Below, piece by piece: positions 37,830-49,917 of a DNA stretch of 64,000 nucleotides. Source of the stretch: Manduca sexta (Eukaryota > Arthropoda > Insecta > Lepidoptera > Sphingidae); assembly GCF_014839805.1 (NCBI RefSeq), contig NC_051141.1:15446777-15510776 (forward strand). Direction: 5' to 3'. The first letter of the stretch is position 1, and each line of letters opens with the position of its first letter. The notes under the pieces were generated by a model. The model did not search any database, was not told the origin of the DNA, and saw only the letters and a list, made by a program, of their open reading frames with translations. The translations under genes and the position numbers were made by a program.

Positions 37830-38190
37830 AAACATTACAAGAACGCTACTTGCCGACAAACAGGCAGCAATTTGTAGCAGTTCTTGCTTTTTTTGGGGGT
37901 ATTAGGAATGTTAGTAGCCAGAACATATTTCCCGTCCCGAACCCTATGCAAGGTACACCCGAGTTCATAATAGATGTCGCTTTCGTTGTCGACAAACAGA
38001 CACATCAGTCGGCTATGAGTAATCACTGAATTCTTACAGATGTCACACTCTAATTGAGTGACGATGATAAAAGATGTCGCTTCTGAGCATAACTGTGAAT
38101 TATCTATATTCCGCAGAAAACAGATGTTCGGCTTTTAATGAGACTCCAAAAAGTCACATTTCTTCACTTCCACTAATAAAATAAAATGTT
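37830..38190 (+). repeat. Repeat D, copy 1 (direct partners 51210-51490 and 49220-49440)
   Basis: Shared segments: ttgccgacaaacaggca, cccgaaccctat, gatgtcgctttcgttgtcga and gtgacgatgataaaagatgt. In this copy and the 51-kb copy it is followed directly by the B-A tRNA-like unit in the same order, so the whole 0.6-kb block is one repeat unit. Confidence 0.82.
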
Positions 38191-38193
38191 ACT

Positions 38194-38460
38194 TGACCAG
38201 ACTCAGGACTCGAACCCGAGATTTCAGGACTGCAGTCGTACTGTAAAACAACTTCGCTATCAACACAGTCAGCATCCAAACAATAGTTAAATTTGCTCAA
38301 TATTTCATCGGGAGTGTAGCTCAGTGGTAGAGCGCCGGCGTATCACGCTGAAGGGTCTTGGGTTCAATTCCCAACACTCCCCTAGTTCGTATAAAAGTAC
38401 CCTTATGCTTTTTTTATTCAAATTATTTTTAAACTTTACAGTCTCGTTAATAAGTAATTA
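38194..38460. repeat. Composite tRNA-like unit, copy 2 (B minus, A plus)
   Basis: Module B is on the minus strand at about 38195-38276. Module A is on the plus strand at 38310-38381, exactly 72 bp with intact acceptor, D and T stems. The anticodon position is ATC; the anticodon stem has one C-A mismatch. A T7 run follows about 27 nt after the acceptor end. Confidence 0.88.
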
Positions 38461-38471
38461 AAGTAAAATTT

Positions 38472-38749
38472 CACAGACAGACGTTGTCCCGTCTTAACTA
38501 TGAATTTGCAGCCCGCATTCTGTTAATCGCTGACAGTTATTTGAAACAATTGACAGTTATATAAAATTTATATTTTCTTTAAGTTTTTTTTAATTTCTCA
38601 ATTTTCCGTGCAATTTTTTGAATTATTTCTTTCATAAGAACTTATCCTGACAATAACAAACACAACAAAAAAAATATTGAGAAATCGGTCCAGCCGTTCA
38701 CGCCTTATGGCGTGACCAAGGGAAATAGGGATTCATTTTTATATATAGA
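38472..38749 (-). mobile_element. Non-autonomous Helitron, sister of 27456-27739
   Basis: Same internal sequence as 27456-27739 (gacgttg...cgtcttaactatgaattt; gaaatcggtccagccgttca). The 5' TC end is kept at 38749; the 3' CTAG end is lost. Confidence 0.78.
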
Positions 38750-39185
38750 TTTAAAGAAACAGTATCTATTTTTTTGGTTAATCTTCCTTTTTGTATAAAT
38801 TAAATAGTCTAGTCGCGGTAAATGTGTAAGTTCGTCACTAAGCCGACTATGTGCTAACCTAATATTATAGTCCATTCGCGTAAAGAAAATAGAGAGTCAT
38901 CTTAGTCCGTCAGTCAGCTACATCTTCAAATCAAAAGTTGACGGAGACAGATTAAAAATAATATAATATGTAAAGTCACCATAAATAGACATATTCACTA
39001 ATAAAAATGAAAATTTAAAATCGCGTTTAAACTTTTGTGTCCTTATCCACAATAGTTTTTTATTTACTATCATAAACTTTAAACGGTTTACATTATTTTG
39101 GGAAAAGGAAAAATGTTTTTTAGACTTAATTTAATGTGTAGAAACGTTTTGATATTTTAAATTTGTTCAGCTACTTGTATGCCTG

Positions 39186-39289
39186 ATTGCACAATATTTT
39201 TAAATGATGTTGAAAAGGAATTATTCGCTTATTCATAATTGCACAATATTTTTAAATGAGGTTGAAAAGGAATTATTCGCTTATTCATA
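39186..39289 (+). repeat. Two tandem 52-bp units
   Basis: The unit starting attgcacaatatttttaaat at 39186 repeats at 39238 with a single obvious difference (gatgttg/gaggttg). Confidence 0.9.
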
Positions 39290-39437
39290 AGGTATAAGTG
39301 TACAGATACTTCAAGTTGTGGATAAACTTAAATATATTAATGATTTTCTAAAAAAAACATCTATAACGATTTCGACCGTTTTTAAATCAGTGTTACTTAC
39401 TAGTACGAAGAAATGGGTCCAAGATTTTATGGAGAGA

Positions 39438-40191
39438 CTAGCTTTTGCCCGCGGCTCCGCCCGCGTTATAAAGTTTTTCAGACTAAAGTTTTCCGTTATA
39501 AAAGTAGTAGTTTCCCGGGAACCTATGTTCTTCCCAGGGTCTCAAACTGTCTCCATACTAAATTTCATCTTAATACGTTGGGTAGTTTTTGAGTTGAACA
39601 CGTTCAGGCAGACAGATGCAGCGGGGGACTTTGTTTTATAATATATTTTTTAGAACTTTTTAAGTGAAACAATCCCGTCATACATCATTGTTGCATAACT
39701 TTAACCGTTTACGCAGCGCAGGCAACGGAAGCTCTCAAAACTCATAATTTTCCCCGCTTTTGCAACATGTTTCATTTACTGCTACACTATTGGTCATAGC
39801 GTGATGATATATAACTTTGAGCACTCCACAAACAAAGGACTATTCAACACAAAAATATTTTTTCAGTTCGAATCGGTAGTTCCTGAGATTAGCCATTACT
39901 GCTCCGCTCCTATTGGGTATAGCGTGATGATATATAGCCTATAGCACTCCACGAGCAAAGGGCTATCCAATGCAAAAAGAGTTTTTCAGTTTGGACCGGT
40001 AGTTCCTGAGATTAGCCATTACTGCCCCGCTCCTATTGGGTATATCATGATGGTATATAGCCTATAGCACTCCACGAACAAAGGGCTATCCAACATAAAA
40101 AGAATTTTTCGGTTTGGACCGGTAGTTCCTGAGATTAGCGCGTTCAAACAAACAAACAAACAAACTCTTCAGCTTTATATAATAGTATAGA
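39438..40191 (-). mobile_element. Non-autonomous Helitron, 754 bp, with three 123-bp internal units
   Basis: Minus strand: TC (tctatactattatata) at 40191 after an A; CTAG at 39438-39441 before a T. Just inside is the GC-rich terminal stem gcgggcggagccgcgggc. It includes a (GTTT)n tract and three units of about 123 bp between about 39773 and 40139. Termini and A/T insertion fit Helitrons. No Rep/helicase ORF. Confidence 0.85.
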
Positions 40192-41160
40192 TTATTACAG
40201 GCGTGTGAATAAAAGACAGTTTGTTAATGATATAAAATGAAAATGAATCTACAAATATGCCTCTTAACTCTTTTTTTTTTTTAAATCCTTTAGCTGGTTT
40301 AAAAATCTCAACTAAAGATGTAACTTGCGCGGCGACACATTATTTCATAATGTCGGCGCTATTTATTTAATTGATCTAAGATACGCACATTGTGGAATGA
40401 ATTATGTATTATTTTAAAATACCGATCCAAAATAGATCTTAACATAAGAAATTAGACGATAAAATTATATAACTTTTACAATTTTATTCTCGGCGACTTA
40501 AGCGGCCATTCCAATAAGAGATACTTTGTTTATTTTATATTATATACTTTATTTGTATTAACATCATCAATAGCAAACTTTCTTTGCAGTCTATAAACTG
40601 AAACTTATTTCAGATATTAAAACAATAGGAAGCTACACTGCCTCTGAGTGTTATACTATTTTCATCGTTTGAGCGGAAGAGCTACGGGCAAAATCTACGT
40701 TGCATAAAGTCATAATCCTCAAATCTTATTTTATATTTTTTATTGTCTATTTTAATTATAGTATAATTTCCAAAGCGATAGCAATGTTTAATGGAAAAAA
40801 GAAAGCGAATCGTAGCTTAGCAACATACCTGATTTCAAAGAGAGAGTACCAGATATTCATAACCTTCAAGGGTGTCTTAAAATGTGATTGCGCATGACGA
40901 AAACAAGCGATTTTGATTGGCGATAAAGTGCAACATGCACGCTTCAAACCACGCGCCTTAAATACGGACGTTTGAAGCCCTTTTTCTTTTCATATTATAT
41001 AGTTTAGTTTCTGTTAGTATTAATAGTAAACAAATAATTATAAAATGCGTAAGTTTTTTACCTAAATTTATTAAACGGAATTAACACCTTTATTATTATT
41101 GATAGTTCAATCCTTTAGTAGGTGATTCAGCTTTCAATTATGCGAATGCGACTCGCATGA

Positions 41161-41378
41161 CTCTGTGGCGTAGTTATCTTACGGTACGACTATATATACT
41201 GAGGTCTTGGTTTGAATTGCTGGGTCGAGCAAAATTATATTGAGTTTTTTAATCAGCAGCATTGCCCGATAACCTCGTCGCCTATCACATCATGGAACGG
41301 AATATGCACGGCAATAAGTGGGTGCAACAATTGTGCCACTGCCTACTCTTGGGAATGAAAGGCGTGTATGTGATCCGC
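41161..41378 (+). mobile_element. tRNA-derived SINE, full length but diverged
   Basis: Head tggcgtagttatcttacgg resembles an A box. The body has the family pieces cctatcacatcatgga and aagtgggtgcaacaatt, as in 9626-9860. Confidence 0.75.
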
Positions 41379-42494
41379 ATAAATAGTATAAGTGATCAAA
41401 AAAAATATACTAGGGTTTTCTAGAAACAAATGTAAAACCTTTTAGATTCCTGGGCCGTAGGCAAGGTGGCTTTCTACAACCGTTATGTATAGGAATGATA
41501 TAACCTAGCGATAGATTTATTGTTTGCATAGGTATATCATTCCCATATTTTTTGTTTTCCACTAACGTTAACATTGTAAGAAGGCTTGGCTACGGGCTTT
41601 GTTCTCCGTATTTAATCCTCTCACCGCTTCTTTAAGGTAAAATAGTCATCATAAACCCACGGACAGCCATGCATTTATGGGGTGAATTTCCTATGTATAC
41701 CAGGATATCATGACTTCAGAGAATGTATTGACCACCGATATGCCTCCGGGACCGCCCATTAATCAATATAGGTAATATCACTCGTGGAATTCAGGAAGAC
41801 GCCAGCCATTCCGTCGTTGACTTTGCACGTATGCGTGAAACTGCATGTGTTGGTATGTATCGGTACTAAACTTGTCACGACAGTTGCAACCAACCGAAGC
41901 ACAAGAAACCACAGCAAATAATTTTGGTTGTCACGGAAAATATTCTCAAGGAATTTAATACTATAATTTTTAATTTTCAAAGTATGCGTCTATGTGTACC
42001 TTTAGTTTGCGTAAATTTTTGAAACGGCTGGATAGATTGATTTTTATGACTTTTACAAGCTTTATAATATATAATCTTAGATCAATCAAAAAGGACGCGT
42101 CATGTGCTTATTTCATCCATTCGGATGCTTTTTTTTGTCTTAATCAAGTTTAAGTCATCACCTTAAAGATTTTTTTAATACCGGGCCGCGCAGTCAACAC
42201 CCAGGGAAACCTGCGAACGATATACTGGTTTCTCCCGGCTTAGCAGTTGCAGGGTCCTGAAGGAAAGTTGGAAAAGAAGTGCTAGGTAAAGAGAAAAGGA
42301 CCATCTTAGTATGAGTGGAAGGGAAAGGGCTACTGAATGGTCACGAGCCCTTATAGGCCTCAACGAGAATTTGGCAATCGTGACGTATACACATTTCACT
42401 ATGTGCCTAGGGCCGCGGCATAATGTCCCCAATCCCCATGCATGGACGTGCATTTAGTGTGGAGCACACAAGATTTGCCTCAGGTGGACGGCCG

Positions 42495-42860
42495 GAGATC
42501 AAGGTCTATTATGTGGAATTAAAGATGATGGAGGAACTAACTGCTAAATAATCGAGGCTGGTTAATCGCTCTAGGCCACAGCTGCTTCAGGACAACTCTA
42601 GATAGCCGCTAAATTAGAGGAGCTGCAAATAAAATGTCTGCGACATCCACCGTAGTCACAGACCTTGCTCCAACAGATTACGCCCTTTTTCGTTATTTGG
42701 ATAACTTTTTACAAGGACAAACAATTCGACTTCGATGGGGCGGTCCGAACCGCCTTCAGAGAGTTTATTGATTTTCGCCCCCATGTTTTTTTAGTAAAGG
42801 GATCAATGAACTCGCTATGAGATGGCAAAGTGATAACAATGCTGCCGCCTCTTTTTTTGC
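42495..42860 (+). pseudogene. mariner-like transposase relic (C-terminal part)
   Basis: Fragments in shifting frames match the mariner catalytic end: LQDNSR near 42590, LQIKCLRHPP near 42625-42651 and DLAPTDYALFRYLDNFLQGQ at about 42661-42720. A final FSKGINELAMRWQSDN follows near 42795-42838. A TAG replaces the usual tyrosine codon of HPPYSPD, and several indels break the frame. It is dead, with no terminal repeats recognised. Confidence 0.8.
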
Positions 42861-44530
42861 TTCTGCCATAGTTTGCACTTTATAATTATGTAAGTTAAAG
42901 TTAAAAATGAAAAAGCCTATTGAAAAGGTCTACACGGGATCAGAGTGCGAGCATTGACCTGTCGATGCATATACGTCACTTACTGACTCCCGAAAGCCTG
43001 GAAGACACTGATGATAAAAATAATAGTTTTTTGTGTATGTTTATTTTATTATAATTTCACAACAAATATTATACAAAGGCCTGAAAACTTACTAGCTACA
43101 TTTTTTACATGAACCCAGTATACTATTATTTTTCGAGTATTTTCATATTTGGAAATTAAAAATCTTAATACTCTACTATAACCTCAATTGTAGATGTTTT
43201 ATAATTTTAAATCACTGCCAGTCTTACCCAAATTTTGGCGCATGTGGCAAAAATTATATAAATTTTTACGTTATTTTCGTATGTGATTCCGTATTAGCGT
43301 ATATCTTTTAGGCTTTTATATTAAATAATTTGCCCATGCCCCTTCTGCGCTACCTCAAGCCCCACTAATTTACTTTGGGTCTTTTACTCGACCCCTCCCA
43401 ACCAGAGTCTCAAACGCCAACAATGGGGTGTTTATGCCGCATGTTGAGAACCTATGCGGTATAAACCGTCAAAGCCCGTTGCAAACAAACGTAGATGCGG
43501 CTATTCTAATGCACACGTATGCAGAGTACCCGCCCATTAGAACAGCATTCGACACACATCCTAGTGCGACAGAGACGCACATACGTGAACCTCTTTCTAA
43601 GTCATAAGTTCCTAGTAATATCGCATCGATTTGTATATATAGTCGTAGCTAAATGATTCCCGCATTCTCGCGTACTCTATAAATATAATTGCTATAGATA
43701 ATAGCATGTAGTCTCCCCGTTTGTATGCGAATGTGTGTAATAGGGGTGCTGATGCACAGAAAGATCCATCTTCCCACCCCTTCCCACTGATCGCAAAATA
43801 GGGTATGCGCGCACTGACGACTTTTAGTTTTGCACAAAACGATAAATCGTATTCAAATGAAAATTCATGATTTTAAAGTTATGGTTAAACATTTATCTTA
43901 GGATTCAAATCATGATCTCGCATCCGTGGCTTCCGCTCTTTTCGCGAACAAGTCATGTCCGTTAAAGAGGCGTCGAAAAGAGAGAGGGAACGGTCTCTTG
44001 TGCATTATACTTCGTTCTCGCAGCAGACTTCGGAGAAACCTTTCGACCTTCCTAAGCGGGCCTGTAAGTGGCAGCAGGTGAAGGGCAGGTGCCTAAAGGC
44101 TGTCGCGCTGTTTCTATACAAGTCTGTGACCCAACCGAGGTCTCATTCCCTGGACGGCGAGAGATTCTGTCCAAAAGCAGACTGCGAGGATTGCAGTTGC
44201 ATTGACATGCGTATTGCGCACCCCACGAACTTCCATATAAAGGAGAGAGAGTAGTATGGCGGGGTTTTAGTTTAGATTTAGCATAAAAGTAGACAATATG
44301 CTAATCTCGCTTACATAAACACTTGAATTTAATCTAAATCCTTCCATCAGTTTCTGCATTTACTTCTTATAAATGTATAAAAATAATCTCAAACTTTTGC
44401 GTTTATAATATTGGTAATATAGTAAGAAGTAAGATGAGATTTACTACTTGTCTTATCTCGTCAGGAGTGAATCTTGAAAAAAGGTGTATCTTAGATGATT
44501 CCATTGGCACAATTTATTTATAGAGATGTC
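42861..44530. other. Non-coding stretch with one orphan ORF
   Basis: Nothing is recognised except a plus-strand 99-codon frame at 43955-44254. It is basic at the N-terminus and has a small cysteine cluster (CPKADCEDCSCID). It resembles no family I know and could be chance. Confidence 0.4.
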
Positions 44531-44539
44531 TCAATAATA

Positions 44540-45650
44540 AAACAAAATATGAATTACAAAAAAAAATATATCAAATAGGCATCACTTTTGCAAATAATTA
44601 CGGTTACATACAATTTTTTATGATTTTAATAGGTACATAAGTCAAATCGTGATAAAAGCTGCAAGCGTAAGCTCAGCTAAGCTTTTTTACATTCCGGAGA
44701 TAAAAGAAAGAATGGCGCCTTGCAATCGACAAATTAATATTATGACTGCGATTCCCGTAATTCTTTACACCCCTTTCTGAAGGGGTGGCATTCCAGCACA
44801 AGCATGTTACATTAGTGTGCAGTATAGTATGCGATACGTGTACAGACATCAGCGGAGTGCCCGCCCATAATTCTAGAGTACTTGTCACTCCTCCTAGAAC
44901 GGGTGAGTATAGTGAGTCGAACTCCTCATCTGTCATGAAATCCTGGTCTCATCGCGCCTATTCCCATACAAATTATTGTTCTCGCTAGCTAAATGCCCGC
45001 GACTTCTCTCGTAACATTAAAGGTCATTTATATACATAATTTTACCAAATATAACACACTCTGGGGGTCAATTTAGGGTGTGGACTGCACACATAGAATA
45101 CCAACCCCCCTTTGCAAAATTATGATCGCATAAGTTGAAGTAGGACATAGATGGACTATGTCTTTACTGTTTAACACATTAAAACTACCTATATCTGTTT
45201 CAGTCAACAGTTGCCAAGCAATTTCAACCCTTGCTGCATCTGAACCAACCCTAGACGAATCTCCTCGGCGGTTATGCATTCCTAATAACAAATTATCGGA
45301 TTTTCGCCTACGTTTGGGACTAATACAAGCCACATACCGTGACTGCACTTGTACGAACTTTATATACATCTACATATTATAAAACAGACAAATACTTTTT
45401 CAATTTGTATGTGTGAGTAAATGGGGTGGTGCACACATACAAGTTTTCCACCCTACGTTTGCAAGTCAGCAGACTGTGCTGGGAAATATCTCTCTGCACT
45501 CTTTAGTAATGCATTTCCGTCTCCATCGACAGTTGCTTAGCAATGGCCACCTAGAATGCGCCAGTGTTGCCGTTCTAGCGACTCAATTGTTAGATTTAGG
45601 GAATTGTTATACATGTTTATTGGGAAAAAAAACCGTTAGCGAAAAATAAA
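44540..45650 (+). repeat. Repeat block, diverged direct partner at 47490-48500
   Basis: Shared anchors in the same order: tatcaaataggcatcact, then a gcattcct...aattatc segment with a following ttttcgcct/tttagccca element, then gtgctg and cagtcgc/cagttgc pieces. Alignment by eye only. Confidence 0.5.
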
Positions 45651-45911
45651 TATTTTGCCTTTTCTAACAATTTCACAAACCATAGAATTGGTCATATTTT
45701 AGAAATATATATCATAAATTTATAAACAAATGAAGTAAATTATTCACTTAATTTGTTATGTAATTCAAGTTTACCATTTCTAACCTCAAAACCATAATTT
45801 TTATATGAAAAAAAACCTTAGATTAATTGCTAAATATAAATATCTACCGGACTAAAATAAAAGTTACGAAACATCAATCTTATTCATCTCGGATAATATT
45901 GTTTTGTTTAA

Positions 45912-46262
45912 GCGGCGATAGCCTAGTTGGGTGTAGAACGGACTGCCAAGACGAATGTCTGCAGGTTCAAATCCCACGGGCACACACATCATGTGTGTGC
46001 CCGTGGGATTTGTGTGTGGGCAACAAATCATGAGTGTATTCTTTGTGAATTTATCGTTCGCTTTAACGGTGAAGGAAAACATCGTGAGGAAATCTGCACA
46101 TCTGAGAAGTTCTCTACACGAATTTCGAAGGTGTGTGAAGTCTACCAATCCGCACTAAGCCAGCGTGGTGGACTAAGGCCTAATCCCTCTCAGTAGTAGA
46201 GGAGGCCCGTGCTCAGCAGTGGGCAAGTATATAATACAGGGCTAATATTATTATTTTTTATT
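45912..46262 (+). mobile_element. tRNA-derived SINE, nearly complete, with internal palindrome
   Basis: Head gcggcgatagcctagttggg (A-box-like) and B-box-like caggttcaaatccc. The body has cgttcgctttaacggtgaag, cagcgtggtggactaaggcc and gtagtagaggaggcccgtgc, then a TTATT tail. It contains an exact 43-nt palindrome at 45969-46011 not expected in the family. Confidence 0.85.
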
Positions 46263-46479
46263 ATTTTTAATATGGTTTTTACACAAGAGTGAGTTTACCA
46301 ATGAATATTCTTGATTTATGTTTATATTAAAAGATAAATTATCAGACAAAATTTATATTTAGATACATTAGTTAAAATTCTGCGTTAAATTGGAATTAGG
46401 TCTTAATATGACATTTGTTGAAAAACTAAACTTAGTTGGATTGCTAATATGTCTGATGTATTGGGCACAGAAACATTTA

Positions 46480-46680
46480 TCTATAAATATAAAAATGAAT
46501 CCCTATTTCCTTGGTCACGCCATCACGCGTGAACGGCTGGACCGAGTTCGCTATTAATTTTTGATGTGTTTGTTAAGAAAAAGAAAATTGAAGAAAACTT
46601 AACAACAATATTAATTTTACTTAACTGTCAATGGTTTGAAATAACTGTCAGCGATCGACCCGGTCTGTCGGGTCAACTAG
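46480..46680 (+). mobile_element. Non-autonomous Helitron, 201 bp, internally deleted sister of 27456-27739
   Basis: TC at 46480-46481 after A, CTAG at 46677-46680 before T. Shared segments are ttggtcacgccatcacgcgt and gtcgggtcaactag. Confidence 0.8.
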
Positions 46681-46802
46681 TTTAGTATAAAATACTTACT
46701 TTCTTGATATATTGACAAAAGTATTACAAAATGTATGTGTCTACTCTGTCTCGTAATTTGCGCTAGTTAGTGTGGTTAAAAATTGCTAAACACAAAATTA
46801 GC

Positions 46803-47279
46803 ACCCGGATTTGATGGTGACCTTCGGGCGACCGCCGGGCCGAGTCCCTAACCCTATATACAACTTAAACCTTTGCATGCCCTACCAGCTAAAACTCCGC
46901 GGTGGCCCTCTTCGGCGCATTTGGGACGGCTGCCCGCTTCCTCTGACGTTGAAGTGTCTAAGTCTGCGACCGCAGCCGCCCCTGCGCGGTGCCGCCTTAC
47001 GGCCCGTCTCCTATGGGCGGGGGGGAAGGGGCTCAGAAGCCCCCGCGCACCGAAGGACGCCCTCGGCGTCTACGGCAGTGTGAGGCCAACAACACACTGA
47101 CGTCCATCCCAGGGGTCAACCGAAAGATGTGCAAAAATGCACAAAAATGCACTAGGGCGGACAGCCCCCTGCTGCCCGCCGACGACCCCCTTCTTGGCCC
47201 TTATTAGTCGCCTCTTACGACAGGCAGGGGATACTGTGGTGGAATTCTCCAAACGCCCCCATTCCACAGGGCGGGGGAT
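46803..47279. other. GC-rich island, probable transposon fragment
   Basis: About 480 bp markedly GC-rich in an AT-rich neighbourhood, ending with attagtcgcctcttacgaca and a ccccc...ggggg pair. Several overlapping open frames exist in all phases, as expected from composition alone. I cannot assign a family. Confidence 0.5.
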
Positions 47280-47489
47280 AGATCATAATCTGGATTAACA
47301 TATAAGTTAGTGAGTTTTATCGCGGTAATTTGCTATCGTGGAAAATAGGCGAGTTTTTAATCTTTCTTTAAGTAGATGTTGTACAGTAGACGTTATGGAA
47401 TACTAGAGCGATTTGGGGATTTTTCTGCGGAAAAGGCTATAGATGTTACACGCGGGCGATACCGCAAGTAACACTTAATAATTCATATA

Positions 47490-48500
47490 AATGGGTGAAT
47501 AAAAATAAAAAAACAATAATTAAATATGAATTAAAATTAATTTATAAATCCATTTATCAAATAGGCATCACTTTATTATAATTTGGTAAGTAGGAGTTCA
47601 ATAAATTTTTAGTTTTCATGCGAATATTACTATACCATCTATAATTATTTTTATATTTCTGTCTTATCTGATTGTTTAATAACGGAATATATCAAAAATT
47701 TACATATTTATAAAATAATACTCCGAACTAAATCAAAATCTTTCCTCATTTTAAGGTAAATTAGAAAAAAAAACCATTCCCTTTGTTGGGAATGAATGCC
47801 AATGGAATCAAATAAAATAAGTATCGTTTTGCTTCCTTTAAAAAAAAACCTAAATGTAACGGATTTTGAGAAGATATATTTTTGTCTTTGTATAATAGAA
47901 TTTCCCAAATCCTATAGGGATATTAAATTTTGTAATCGGAAACACTGCAATTCGACTGCATTACTCACACCAGACTTTATCCTAGTGTGCCATAACCTTA
48001 GCTCTACAACTCCTCGGTAGTCGTGCATTCCTAGTGTAAAATTATCTGACTTTAGCCCACGCTCGAGACCATTACACGCTAGTTTCTGGGACTTCACCTG
48101 TTCGAATGTCATACAATCACTATGAGTTCAATAAAACGATATTTAGATGAAGATTACCCGTATATGTTTACATGTGTGTAAATAAATTGTCTAAAGCAAC
48201 GCACACATACATATGAGCTATCCTTGGCTTACAAATCAGACGGCCGTGCTGAGATTTTACTATTTGCACTTGTTCATACTGTTGTTTCACATATTGTTGT
48301 TTCAATCAGCAGTCGCTAGGCAACTTATCAGCTAGGTCCCTACGACAGTGGTTCTCAATGAGCTTCTTTCATATTTCCATTACATTAAATATATATGCAT
48401 AGGTGGAGATTGATCTCTTCGACAGTCATGTATTCCTAGTGTAAGTTTATCGGATTTTAGCTCACTTCCTGGCAATTCAAGCTTGGTTATTACATACATA
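47490..48500 (+). repeat. Partner of the 44540-45650 repeat block
   Basis: See 44540-45650. Within this copy the gcattcctagtgtaaaatta segment recurs near 48430 in diverged form, so part of it may be duplicated internally. Confidence 0.45.
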
Positions 48501-49219
48501 TATTTATATCGATGATTATATTAATACTATTCTCTTAACCGGCGAAAATATTGTAATGAGAACTATAAATGTGGAGCAGGCGAAAGATCGTAGCTTGTGG
48601 CGTTAAATAGTCTCTATCAACCTCTTTTTTTCTTTTTTTTTGTTTTCGCGGTGATATACCCTATGACTACCGCCCAGCCTTCTTAAACAAAAAAAGGGTC
48701 AGCTACTTAGTATGTAATATTATTTTCTCATAGAGTGTAGCGGCCACGAAGCAGTACACATGCATGATGGGAGAATCTGCTTGATAGTGCATAGATGAAT
48801 TCATATGTCCTATAAACTCTATTTTAGCTCGACAGAGCAGAATGTAGTTATATTTTGTGATTGAGCATTTAAGTAGAAGTAAAAAGTACACCGTATTCCG
48901 AAAGATAATGTAACGAGTAATTAATAAAAATACTAACTTGTAGTACCTATTGTTATATATGTATTTTATTAGTTTTAGCAAGTAGGTGTATTAGATTTAT
49001 TTGTAGTTTTCTTTTTACAGTTTTTTTTATAATTGCGTTGTCATGGTTTTTTATTTGTTACGTTTATTAATAAATTAATATGAAATTCATGTTGTAGTAA
49101 AGATATTTTACCTACAAATAACTTGATTTCGAAAATTCAATTTTCAAGCGTTGTTGGTTTTCTACTATGTCCTATTTATATAATAGTAACTATTCTAATT
49201 GGAATAACATGTCAAGTGA
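48501..49219. other. AT-rich stretch, nothing identified
   Basis: No coding or repeat features recognised. Confidence 0.4.
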
Positions 49220-49440
49220 AATCAAATCATCCGGTCCCGAACCCTATACAAGGTGCACCCGAATTCATAGTAGATGTCACTTTCGTTGTCGACAACCAGC
49301 CGCATCAGTCGGCTATGAGTAATCACTGTATTCCAACAGATGTCACACTCTAAATGAGTGACGATGATAAAAGATGTCGCTACTCCGAGCATGCAATACA
49401 TAATATTAATATACTTAATTAACTGTGAATTGTTTTTAAC
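49220..49440 (+). repeat. Repeat D, copy 2 (5' part missing)
   Basis: Shares cccgaaccctatacaaggtg, ctttcgttgtcgacaac and gtgacgatgataaaagatgt with 37830-38190 and 51210-51490. Confidence 0.8.
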
Positions 49441-49549
49441 ACACAATTTTTGTTCCTGAACGTTAAACACTTTATTCACCGATTATGATTATTGTATAAG
49501 TTAACTATCTCGCCTCTTATCCCAAAAAAAAACTTTAAAAGAAAAGGAG

Positions 49550-49900
49550 ATTTTTTTTTTACAAAATTCATAATTTGGTTTTGGGTAACTTAGGGCCGTA
49601 TTAAGAATTGAATATCACCTTTGCGTACGACTCAAAGGAGAGATTGATCTCAAGTAGACTCTTTGAAAGCTTGTTCTCAGCTGATTAGCGTTGAAACAAA
49701 ACTAGTCCGTCAAAATTCGCCATTTGTTATGAATTCAGATATCGTAAGACATGTTTTTGATATATGTTTATTAAATAGCGAGAACCTTAAGATTACGATT
49801 TTAAGATAACAGCGTCTCATTCGAGCGAAACTGAGTATTATAGCTAACAGTACTGCCCTAAATACCATTTCATATTGATGAGTATTATTCAATGAAACTT
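49550..49900 (+). repeat. Repeat E, direct partner at 58300-58640
   Basis: Shared direct segments: ctcaagtagact, tgtttattaaatagcg, and the gacagcgt/aacagcgt...tcatt.gagcg region. Diverged but collinear. Confidence 0.65.
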
Positions 49901-49917
49901 CTTTTACTAAACGATAG

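Noticed and set aside
38310..38381. Calling module A copies as genuine tRNA genes
   Set aside because: The anticodon stem has a mismatch, the anticodon position varies (ATC, TTC, ACC) and each copy lies in a dispersed repeat, so I annotate them as tRNA-like repeats.
41759..42453. Two minus-strand frames upstream of the mariner relic
   Set aside because: No recognisable domains; they overlap decayed transposon sequence.
46811..47267. Overlapping frames in the GC-rich island
   Set aside because: GC-rich DNA has few stops in every frame; there is no family motif and no splice context.
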